64,000 bases of DNA from Asterias amurensis (Eukaryota; Echinodermata; Asteroidea; Forcipulatida; Asteriidae): the NCBI RefSeq assembly GCF_032118995.1, contig NC_092650.1, positions 17,851,501 to 17,915,500 of the forward strand, read 5' to 3'. This document shows positions 24,415 through 36,400 of the stretch, in pieces. Numbering within the stretch: the stretch's first letter is position 1; every line of letters starts with the position of its first letter. A program made the translations under genes and the position numbers. Below the pieces are notes generated by a model. The model worked only from the letters and a program-made list of their open reading frames with translations, was not told the origin of the DNA and did no database searches.

Positions 24415-27400
24415 TCACATAAGACAAGGGCTGTCCATGACAGATGCTCCGACTGTTAGCCCGCCCTCGTTCGTCTTGTGGTCTTTCGTCCTCAGAAGGT
24501 GACCCGCCGTGGTATTGTGAACCTCTTTGCCGTTTTTGCTGCGGAACGAATCATTTAAATATTCATTCAATTCATTTAATGGTTTATTAAAAAACTATCC
24601 AAATCGCTGGCAGCAGCAGATTATAATGAACAGTAACAACATTTCAAGACTAGAGTTAAATATTTCAAATATTAAAAATGGCACTAAATCTTTTACACAT
24701 AAAAACAGAGATGTTTATAAAACTGCTAAAGGCAAGGCAAGAATATATAAAACACATTATTAAACAACAAAAGATCCATGAACAGTCACAATAAGGGAAT
24801 CAATGTGTGGTAAAAAGGTTTTCAACTAGTGGTATAAACCCGCGCCGAGGCCTGGATTTGATAATTTTACCGAGAAGAAGTCGAGGTAAATTATCAAGAA
24901 CCAGGCCTCGGCGGGTTTAAACCACTAGTTTAAAACCGATTCAACACACTTTGATTCCCATTCATAAATACCTTTTCGGTCAAAAAACATTAAAACTTTT
25001 TGGTCATAAGGTAAAATAAATGCAAAAATTATAATTGTTCAATGATTTCTTTCAACACAACACCCCTCCAGCTATAGCCTTGATCAAGGCGCTACAGCCA
25101 GCCGCGATCTGCAAAATCCCAGTCCCCATCACTGAATTCCACCAGTGCACCCCCATACATAACACAGTGCATGTAATACGTATACAGCGTATGTACACAC
25201 ATACGTACTGTACATATACATGTACCATCTGTATACGGTACACTTACGGTACATGGGTACTTCCTAAGTAGCGCCTTGATGGTTTTGTATCTGCCAAAAT
25301 TTAGGGCGGAGCTCATTATGCTAATGTTTACTAACAACCCGTTCTCATTGGTTGTTGGTTGACCTATAAACTCTCGCTGCGATGTCAATCACAACGTTCT
25401 GCAAGCACTCGCACACACGTGCTCGTCGACGTAATTGTAAACAAACCATGGTTGTAGTTGCAATGGTGGCGGGCGAGGGAGAAATCCCTACTAGTAAATC
25501 AAATCAGTAAGTCGCTGGAAATCAGTGGTGTATAATTTGCAACACAAATACAGAAACTTTCAACAAAATATAACAACCGCGTTTAATGCATCAATCATGG
25601 GTTTAGAAATAGAAGGAAGAAAATTAGAACATGTGAAATTGTTTGAGAAAGGTTAAAAAAGTATCCAGGTGTCATGGGTTTCCGGCAAGATGGCTACTTG
25701 GTAAGAATTCTTAGGTGTTGGGCATATGACAGTACAACACACCCCATCCCCTTGAAGCACAAACACAGACCAGATGAGATAAGAAACCCAGCTGTTTATT
25801 TTGTCTTAATGTAGACATATATTATTTATTACATTTCTCGCGGTAAGTCAAAGTTGGGGATCGAAAATATGTGTTGTCGAAAACATACCAGACGGTAGAA
25901 GATGGCGTGTGGCTGAACATGTGGCTGAACAACAACTACAAGTAAAGTTCAATTTCATAAACTAACTCTTGCCATACTACTAGTACTACACTACAACGTT
26001 ACACTTATAGTACAGCAGCTTTCAATTCAGGGACAAATCTACCAGCTACGTTGTAATTATGATGCTAGTCCTCGTGTTATAATGAAACGCAAGACAACGG
26101 AAGTTGTTCGAAGTTGTTCAACACCATTACCGACCGAGCGAGTCTTGTCCGGCTCACCCGTCCGGCAGCGCATTCAGACCCCTTACAATCACAGCTAATA
26201 TACACCACGCTCCCGACACTGCTATAAAAAGCACGTATTACAGTACATGTCCATACAGCTAGCGTACAGCGTACACACACACACACACACACACGCATGC
26301 ATGCATGGACGTGGCATGATTGCTTGCAGTAATACGTCATTCTCAATCGCGCCTGTGATTGGCCAATGTTTAGAATGACACGCCCACATCATGAATACCC
26401 TTTTATCGGAATTCCGATAAAGCTTTACAAACCCATCAAGGCTGTTGTTTGAGCCACGTGTGCGAGGTTGAAAGTAGAAAGACACGACCGTACTCACGAC
26501 TACGCTATACTGTTCTCGCTGTACAATGTATGGTAATGTACATTTGTGTATGCACTGCATGCGTGTGCAGCGAACCGGGCCGGGGAACAGTACGTCAACA
26601 GCCTTGATCAAGGCTACTCCAGCTATGAAATGGTAAAGCCCTCCGCCGCCCTCGGGTAAAAAACTCCTTATAAGGGAATGTTGTGCGCGTCGTGCGTATT
26701 GAGTGATGTGGCCACCTGTTTCAGCCATTGTTATCGACCAATAGGAATGAAGAAACTGTCTTATACGCACAGGTGCAAGCGCGCGTGTCACGCTCATGTT
26801 ATAACATTTTTTACTGGTGTTATATCGTCCGTTCAAACAACACCTCGTGATGCCCTCTCGACCAATCAGAATGGATAAACTGTCTTAGGTATTTATGAAT
26901 GTTTATTCATTCATTCAATCATTCATTAGAAGTTTTATTTCTATAAAAACCAAATATCCCACTGTAGCCACGGCTCGAATTACAGGAAAGTATACATACA
27001 TAAAACAAGAAATACTATAAGATTGGTGAATGGTGATCATAAGTGCAGAATTGGGGGGTAAGCAGAGCCATAACATTTGGTCCTGTTCCTCCTTGCCTAC
27101 TCACTAGCTTGTTATAGACCTTATGCAAACGACGTCATTTCAGTAGGGCGCCCTCACCTAGAGGTCAAAAGGAGGTTGTTCATTGGCCAATACTGTGCAC
27201 CGCGCGTACAAATCCGTGCGTCTCGATTGTTTCGTCACCGTTTTTCCTCTAAGATGGTGGCTGGATGACGTCAATGCATAAGGTCTATTATTATACACAC
27301 TTTACAAATTTGCATAAATACTTTTGATTTCACACTCACTTTTATTTTGTGGAATGGAACTTTAAAGACACTGGACACTATTGGTAATTGTCTAAGACCA

Positions 27401-30400
27401 GTCTTCTCACTTGATGTATCTCAACATATGCATAAAATAACAAATCTGTGACCTTTGAGGTTGATAGGTCGTCGGAGTTGCAAGATAACTATGAAAGAAA
27501 AAAACACCCTTGTCCCACGAAGTTGTGTGCTTTCAGATGCTTGATTTCAAGACCTCAAATTCTAAACTTGTGGTCACGAAATCAAATTCGTGGAAAATTA
27601 CTTCTTTCTCGAAAACTACGTCACTTCAGAGGAAGCCGTTTCTCACAATGTTTTATACTATCAACCTCTCCCCATCACTTTTAACCAAGTCAGGTTTTAT
27701 GCTGATGGTGATTTTGAGTAATTACCAATAGTGTCCACTGCCTTCAATGAAGCACAGTTGTTTAAAATAATAAAATACCAAAGGTGTTCCTTTACCTGAC
27801 AAATATTCCATAGATACCCAGCTCGCTGACCATTTCTTCTAGCTGGGCTGGTTGGTTCCCTCGTACCTTGTAGTTCTTAATGACGAGTGGTTGAATACGT
27901 TCCATCAGTATGTAAGCTCCGCGTTCTTCTTTGCCTTCGAGCTCTGTTAACTTTTCTCTCACCTCTTCATCAAAGAAGTTATTACCTGCCGAGGAGAATC
28001 AAAAATCAAGAGATGCTGCTAGGTTGTTTGAACCACTGTTAAAAATTGGTGTTTGGAAGACGACCATCAGAGTCCCCCGAGAGGGCGTCGTTGAAGACAA
28101 CCTCTCGCTCAACTAACGGTTTGTTTCAGAAATTGAACACGAGGGTCATAGATTGATTTTTGTCATCAGAAAGCTGATTTATAGGCAACATCATCAAGAT
28201 ACAAAACTAGAATTTACCAATGAATGACTGAGAATTTGTTTGCATTTTTTTAAAGCAGAATTGTGCTCTTTGCTCAGGAGGCCAGCTAAGGTTCATCTTT
28301 ACGTTAATACATGAACAATTTCTTCTGTGAACAATTTCACACAACACTCTGCCACAAGATATCGGTTATTTCATCAGCAGTATTTGGCATACTATCCTAC
28401 CACCCTCCTCCTTTAACAACCCCCAGTCTTCCGACATGCCTCACACAATGGGCAACCCTAACAACAGCCCTGAGCCAGCCAACCAAAGAACCAATCAGAG
28501 CGCTGATTGGCTCACACTGGATCATCTGAACCCCTATAAATAACCTCTCACTCATATCTCTTGAGTCTCTTGTCGATGACTACAGCAAGCTAGTCGAAAC
28601 GTTGAACCAATTCAAGAACTGACTCCGCGGTAGTATAGTTAATTACGATCCTATAAGCTAAAGTAGTAGTCCCAGCCAATTTTCTATACCTTGCGCCCGG
28701 GTAGCAGTTAAAAAGCAGGACAGTTTTTTTTTACAACAGAGAAGTCTCCCGAACATTCGATAAATCTACTCCGCGGTAGTAGAATAAAGAAAGGCAGTTC
28801 TCTAGCTGGACAAACCCTACCTGGCAAGTAGATACACACATGGTGTTACCACAAGCCAAATATATATTGATACCTCACCATGCAATGCCTCAAATCATAT
28901 AAACAATTTATTCTCTTCTTTATTAGCAATGGGTACAGAGTCCAAGTACAGTTAGTGATTATTTGTATCCACGGTCCTGAAATCCACACTTTAATTATGC
29001 ATGCCCTTTTGTGGAGGCGTACAAGTACATTACACCATTCATTAACGGGTTTGTATGCGTTTGGCAATTAACTGTACCATATTTTGAAATGAAATTTTTA
29101 ATGAGTAGTTTTATGGTAAACATCTAAAACTGTATAGGATTGACATGAACAGTCTGCCTGCCCATTTTTGGAGGTGTGACAAGGATACTGCACTTTTTAG
29201 TAGTTGTTGTGTCCGTTGTATTATGATCCCATTATAATTTCTGCATGCCCTTTTTTAAAGTTGTTTATGGACATTGCAATGTCTAGTGACTGTTTGTATT
29301 CATTGTATTAAAGGAACACGTTGCCTTGGATTGGACGAGTTGGTCGTTGAAAAGCATTAGAAACCGTTTGTTATGAAATGCATGGTTAGATAGATAATTC
29401 AAAAGTAGAATATAATGATCCACACAAATTTGCCTCGAAACTGCATGGTTTTCCTTTTACTTTGCGAAATAACACGGTCGGCCATTTATGGGAGTCAAAA
29501 ATTTGCCAGTTAGTCGATGGTTATCTAACCATATATTATCTAACCATAATGCATATATGCATTTTATATCAAATGGTTACAAGCGCCTTTTTATAGACCA
29601 ACTCGTCCGATTCAAGGCAATGTGTTCGTTCAAAACCCCAGTAAAATTTGGCTTACCCTTTTGTGTATAGTTGTTCAAGGACATTGCATCGTTTATAAAT
29701 AGTTTTTTTAATTAAATAATCACAATATAATTCCGCCCTTTTCTGGAGGTGTACAAGGACACTGCACTGCTGGAATCATCTCCCTCAATCTGTTCGTTTA
29801 GCCAATTCCCTGAGTTCCTTCAAATCCCAATTAAAAACCTACCTCTATCCTAAGTTACTCTAGATTGTATCTTTGTTAATTGCATTGTTTTGTCTGTAAA
29901 GCATGTAGTTTTTCTTTTGTTTTTGTTGCCATTGTATTTCGTTAGCGCTTTGTATCGCTTTTGTAAAAAGCGCTTTATAAGTAAGGTTATTATTATTATT
30001 ATTTATTATGATCAACATTTGAAAGGGTCTGTATACATTTGGTAGTCACTCAGCTCTGAAATTTAATGGCAATAACAACCTACATTGGTAAAATGTAGAG
30101 CAGTTTTGAATAATACATTACAGTGCATTTTGAGAAACTTTTCAATTCAAAGTACTGGGACTATGGAAAAAAACTAAGCTTGGGCGATATCGATTTATTT
30201 TATTCACGATATATCGCCGACAATATATAGCGATATTCGATATAATCGCGATTAATTAAATTTGACATCAACAGTCTTCAAACTCCAAGTGAAAGTTGTA
30301 GAAGAGACAGTCCTAGCATAAGAGAGGTGTTCTAATGACCTATTCTTCTGGTTTTACTCCAAACCTATGGGGTGTGATATATCGCGATATATCGATATTT

Positions 30401-33400
30401 CGATTAAAACCAAATCCATTCGATATCGAAATCGCTTCCAAATTAATATCGCGATATTCGATAATATTGTGATACCGCCCAAGCTTTAAAAAAAAACATC
30501 ACTTTTTATCGCCCAAAATTTGAATCTGAGAAATGTTAGTGACAGTTAGTGACAGTTATTTTAACAACAATTGTATTAGATAACGTGCTTCGTACTTCCC
30601 AATCCATGTCTCCTTTGACCTCTCCCTCGTTCCCATGTATTGTCTTCCCACCCCTCCCACACCCTTCCTTCTCTCCATTTTCCACCCCCCCCTTTCCTTT
30701 TCAAGTCATCCTTAGTTTAGTTTCTATTATGTGTATTTTAAAACTATTTATTTGTGCAATGTGTTATTTTTATTGCTGTTTTAAAGGGATGCTTCAGTGA
30801 ATTAAAATAAAACGGTTAATTTTGCTGTCATTTATTTCTGATATATGTATTGAACATCAATAAAATGTGTTTTGTTTATTCCCAACATATCTGACTTGCG
30901 TAATGAGCAAATAAGTCATGCCCCCCCCCTTTTGTGGATTGTTACCGCCCCTACCATCGACGTCACGTCGGGAATTCAAACATATCGTCGGCAAAAAGAG
31001 TCTGGTCCCTAACTACACACGCCTAGGTACCAGGCCACACAGTGCACACGTCTCTATATGCACACAGCCAGGGGGCCCGACGGCTCGGGTTACCGACATG
31101 ACGTCACGTTTATGCAAACGTTTAATCTCTTGAAAACCATTTTTAAAATACTTGCGCATTTAATAAAAAATTTAAAAAAATATTTCAGGTTTAAAAAGTC
31201 ATGTTTAATCGTTTAAATGAATAAAAAAAACACTGCAGCCACCCTTTAATGTCTACGGTTCATGTATGTTTTGCGCTATTTTTAATAACTGTATTTTTAT
31301 GTGCAAATCGAGAAAGTGATTTTCATGCTGGGCATGACAAATAAAAATCTAATATAATCTAATCTAATCTAACTTTTCTCAGGTTGTGAATTCTAATTGC
31401 AGATTATTCTTCCTGCATGGACATGACCAGATTTTTCGACATCTCAAACATACTACCTCCTTTTAACATGAAATCTATACAGGTTAGTTCTACAACTACA
31501 ATTTATGTTGAACTGACATAAAGAGTAGGATCCAATTACCCAATGGGATTTCTTCAAGCCCTTTAGTAGATTCAGGTTCAATGACATTGCACTGTTGATG
31601 TAATACTTAAAAGTAATAAGTATGAATGAGGTCTTACCTCCACCTTCTCTCTGAGGTTTTAAGACGTATCGTTTGGGGTTCTTGATTCCCATAGCGGCTG
31701 CTTCATCCCCTTCCTTTGTCTGAGCAAATAGAAAAAAAACAGGGATCGGTGAAACCGACTTATATGTTGGCAGGGTTCTTCATTACAATGCTGTCCCTTT
31801 TGGATCAGTGCTCAAGCACAAAAGTAGCTTAGCCAAATAAAATGATTCTCACCAGAATAAGGTTACGAGCCAAAGCACCATGCAACGATTCTGACTAAGA
31901 AAAATTGTCTGAACATTTCTTCTCATTCCTCAATCATTCCGTTTTTGGCACTCAAAGAGCCCCTCCAGTAGAAGTTAAGTTAAAGCCATTATACACTTTC
32001 GGTAAACAGTATTGTCCAAGTCCCACACTTCGTGTACCACAACTTATATATAAAATAATAAACCTGTGAAAACTCAGGCTCAATCGGTCATCGGAGTCAG
32101 GAGAAAATAATGGGAAAACCCACTCTTGTTTCCGCGCATTTCGCCGTGTCATGACATGTGTTTAGAATAAATCCGTAATTCTCACTATCGAGAATTGATA
32201 TTGTTTTAATGTTTTCTCAAAAAGTAAAGCAATTCATGGAACAATATTTCAAGAGAAGTCTTTCACCATTACTTTCTGTAAACCCTGTAAGTTATTTGTA
32301 AATCTGTGATTTTTTTTTTTTTTTCTGTACCGAAAGTGTATAATGGCTTTTAAGTAGAGTCAAATTGTGGGATAAGCAAGCACAGACAGGCGTGTTTTTA
32401 GTTTCTGCTGGAAGAGAGTGTCAATGATGCGGTGCTATTGTCCGAGGCTTTCAGGAAGTGAAGAAAAAGTTTCCGGATCCTAAATTACCCAAATAAGATA
32501 TATAGTTTTTTAAATGAGTGAAAAAGTGGCAGGATACAGAACATTTCCCAATGTGATTTGAAGAGTCTTCTGAACAAGGATTAAACCTCACCAGTTCCAG
32601 GGGGTACTGCCCAGCGAATGTAGCCCTGATGTCTCTGATGACCTCGGGGTCGTCCAAGAACTTCTCCAACACCCCCGGCCTGGACAGCTCCTGTTGGATC
32701 TTCTTGGAGCCGGCAAGGTGCCAGTCTATGGAGGGACACGTGACCGCTAGCGACTTCTCAACTAAGATCTTAGCATCCCACGCCTGAGGAGACGCCAATC
32801 AAATTGTTAGTACTTCGTAATAATAATGATCTATCAAAGTGCTAACTGTGCAAACAATAACATAAACATGTACAAATAACCAAAATTGAAACTCAAGTCT
32901 AATCTTTAAAAAATCCAGAACATTTAGTACAGAAATACAAAACACAATATCTAAGAAAACATCTAAGGTTAAAAACAATTTACTCAAATACTTATTTGAA
33001 AAATTGTGTATCATCAAATTCGTTCCGTGGAGTCACTTGCAGTTTTCAACAAACATCTTATGACTTTCCTGTTCAATGATTGGTTGCTTAGACTGTTTTC
33101 CCATTATCAGTGCCATTATTTAGTTGCTTATTGGTCAGTTTCTTGTAAAGCGCTGTGGTACCTTTTGTAAGAGCGCTATATAAACGTCTATTTTATTATT
33201 TTTTATAATTTAAACAGATCATTTTACTAGTTCTGGCAATTTGTTCCATCGGGCATGGAGCAGCATGTCAGAAAGATCGGTCTCCCCATGAATGATTGGA
33301 TATAGGCTCAATTTGGAGGCTAGAATTCTAAGGAGTTTGCAAGGAGGATTGTATGAGTTGAGAAGATCATCAAATAATAACCCCAAGACATAAATGTCTT

Positions 33401-36400
33401 GTTGTTATTATTTGTAAAGCTCCTAATGCGAAAAGCCTCTCAGTGCATAAAGAGAAACAATAAAACATACAATGAGAGAAATATACAAATTACAATATAT
33501 GCAGGGGCATTGTTAGTGAGTGATTTATGCACACACAAAAGTTTACACTTAATCCTACTTTATAAGAGATGTTAAATTTGCATCGGGGATAAAGAATATT
33601 AATTTTGGTTTTTACCCATACACCGATGTGTGTTAGCACTGTATACTCAATACTTTCCCGAGTCCTATGAAAAAATATCACAGGCATGTTACTCGGGTGG
33701 GATTCGAACCCACGACCCTTGCAATTCTAGAGCAGTGTCTTACCAACTAGACTACCGAGGTTTCCCGGTAGCTAGATCGGTAGCCTGGTAGCTAATCCTA
33801 CTGCTTACTGGTACTTGATTGTTATATAGTGAACATACATGTATCTCAACAAAACACCCAAAACCAACTAGAGAATGAAGTTTACTAACCTTTTCCCCAC
33901 AACAAAAATGTGAGGGCACATAGCCGACTCTGTAATATACAACAGCCACTTCCATGTCGTCTCTGAAAAAAAGGGGAAAAGAGAGTTAAAACAGAGTCGC
34001 TATGTGTTCCTGATGAGGAATGAAGCACATTTTTGAAACAGCTACTTGAGCGGAATGTTTTTAACAGAAATGGTATTTTAACTTGTTGAAAATGCACTTG
34101 TTCACCATTTCAATGTGTTTTGAAACGTGTACACTTCTGAATTTTTGGTAATTATAGATTTTTTTTCTTTTCTTTCATAGTTATCTCGCAACTCAACTGA
34201 CCAATCAAGCTCAAATTTTCACAGGTTTGTTATTTTATGCATGTTGAGATACACAAAGTGAGAAGACTGGTCTTTGACAACTACCAATAGTGTCCACTGT
34301 CTTTAAGCTTTGGGTGAATCTCTGGTTCTTCTCAGAGCCCACCCACTGCAGGGTTTGATCTTGAGACTGCAGGGTATTGAAACTCAAAATTTGCAATGGA
34401 TCAGGAAATTGTTTGCAGGACCACAATGAAAGTAAAATTAAACAAAAGTTGAACAAAAAGTTCAAGGGTTCCCCAAAACAATGGTCACAATAAACACAGT
34501 TTGTTAGAATCAAACCGCAGTAAAGTAAACAGCAACAAACACATCTAATAATAATAATAAGGGGTGACAGGCAAGCTGATGACAAATTTGTCTGAATCTA
34601 GGGAAGATTGTTGAAATAATGCTATTCCACCTTTTGGTAACCCCTGGAGTTAAAGATTCCAATGATCTCTAAAGACAAATTGAAATTTCACTTGAAATTT
34701 TCAAATTTTCATTTAAAATTTTATTTGAAATTTCGTTTGAAATTTCATTTGAAATTTTCAAATTTTATTTGAAATTTTATTAAGCTGATGACAAATTTGT
34801 CTGAATCTAGGGAAGATTGTTGAAATAATGCTATTCCACCTTTTGGTAACCCCTGGAGTTAAAGATTCCAATGATCTTTAAAGACAAATTGAAATTTCAT
34901 TTGAAATTTTCAAATTTTCATTTAAAATTTTATTTGAAATTTCGTTTGAAATTTCATTTGAAATTTTCAAATTTTATTTGAAATTTTATTAAGCTGATGA
35001 CAAATTTGTCTGAATCTAGGGAAGATTGTTGAAATAATGCTACTCCACCTTTTGGTAACCCCTGGAGTTAAAGATTCCAATGATCTTTAAAGACAAATTG
35101 TTTCATTTGAAATTTTCAAATTTTCATTTAAAATTTTATTTGAAATTTCGTTTGAAATTTCATTTTTCAAATTTTATTTGAAATTTTATTTGAAATTTCA
35201 TTTGAAGTTTTCCAATTTTCAACTTGAAATTTCAACTTGAAATTTCTAATTTGCAATTTCAAATTGAAATTTCATTTGTTTCAAACAGCTTTTCAGAAGT
35301 TCATTTCTCTTGTTTTCCCGATGTTCCCTCTTCTTTCTGTTGATTCGTTTCTGCTTTCTTCTTTTCATGCGCTTTGAGCACCTTCTTAGGTGGATATATT
35401 AGTTTTCCTTATTATGATTATTTATTAGGTAGATGAACCAGCCAGACTCATTTCAAATTGGAGAAAAATACAGCTTTTTTTGTTTCCCAGGCAAACTTGA
35501 CAAAAGTCTGAATGAACATAACATGTATAAAGTCTAACATTTCTCATCCCCGATAATTACTAAGAAAAAAAAGTTAACTATTGTTGTTGTTTTTTCTTCT
35601 TACATGATTAAACGTCTGTCGTCCGAAAGCCGCCCCCTCTTGCCCATGTCAGACAGCGATCGTCGGATAACTCGTATGCATGACTCCTGCTTTTTCATGG
35701 TGAACTCCAAAAGGCGTTGATCGAAGATGTTCTGCTCCGGGCAACACACCATGTAGCACACGACAGCACTGATCAACAAGAATACAGGAAGATAAACATT
35801 AACTCAGCCGTTAACAGACTCACTGTTTTGAGTAACCCCTGGTAGGATGCCAGTCTCCCTTGCACTCCACCGACATCCTGGGCATAAAGTTTCTCCACAA
35901 TTCAAATAAAGTTTAAAATAAAGTTTGCTCATCTTTTTACCTGCTCTAAGCAGCTGAAATTTCGCTCAATATTCTTATCTCCTAAACTATACTTTTGATT
36001 GGTCCACAAAAAAAAGAATCTGTCCATCAGTGGATGACAATGAATGGTCAGAGAGTAGGAGGGTGTACTGTGTATATGTAGATGCCTTCACCTCATGATA
36101 TATTGTGGATGGTATTAATGGTTAGACAGTAGGAGGGTTGACTGTACTTCGTACTTAAATTCACCATGTGATAGATTGCAGGCTGGCATAGTAAATCTAT
36201 CAATCAAAACCACCGTGAATAATAATAATTGGTCAGACAGTAGGAGGGTTTATAAGCTTCCAAACAGTCCTTTCAGGTTTCTTGGCTGGTGTTGTATCCA
36301 TACAAGAATTTGTTTTGATCATCTTCATATGGGTTGAAGGTCTCAAAGCCCCAGTGGGCATCGGCTCTTTATGCGCCTGTACCATAGAAATAGAATACGG

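Larger units (their letters stand above)
24797..26890. mobile_element. M7 long foldback element, copy 2 (GSS intron 9)
   Basis: The left arm is short (AATCAATGTGTGG, GGTTTTCAACTAGTGG). The centre is AGGCCTGGATTTGATAATTT. The right arm runs through CCACTAGTTTAAAACCG, TACCTTTTCGGTCAAAAAAC and, after an insertion, CTCCTTATAAGGGAATG to AAACTGTCTTAGG. It complements the copy at 5.6 kb. The right arm is split by the hAT-like insert at 25074-26613. Confidence 0.7.

Noticed and set aside
26222-26836. 204-codon frame on the minus strand
   Set aside because: It runs across the end of the hAT-like insert and the M7 arm, including a CA microsatellite, with no protein-like domain.
33690-33766. Possible tRNA gene (minus strand)
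   Set aside because: A and B boxes are good but the acceptor stem does not pair, and the sequence continues into a body shared with three other loci, so it is a SINE.
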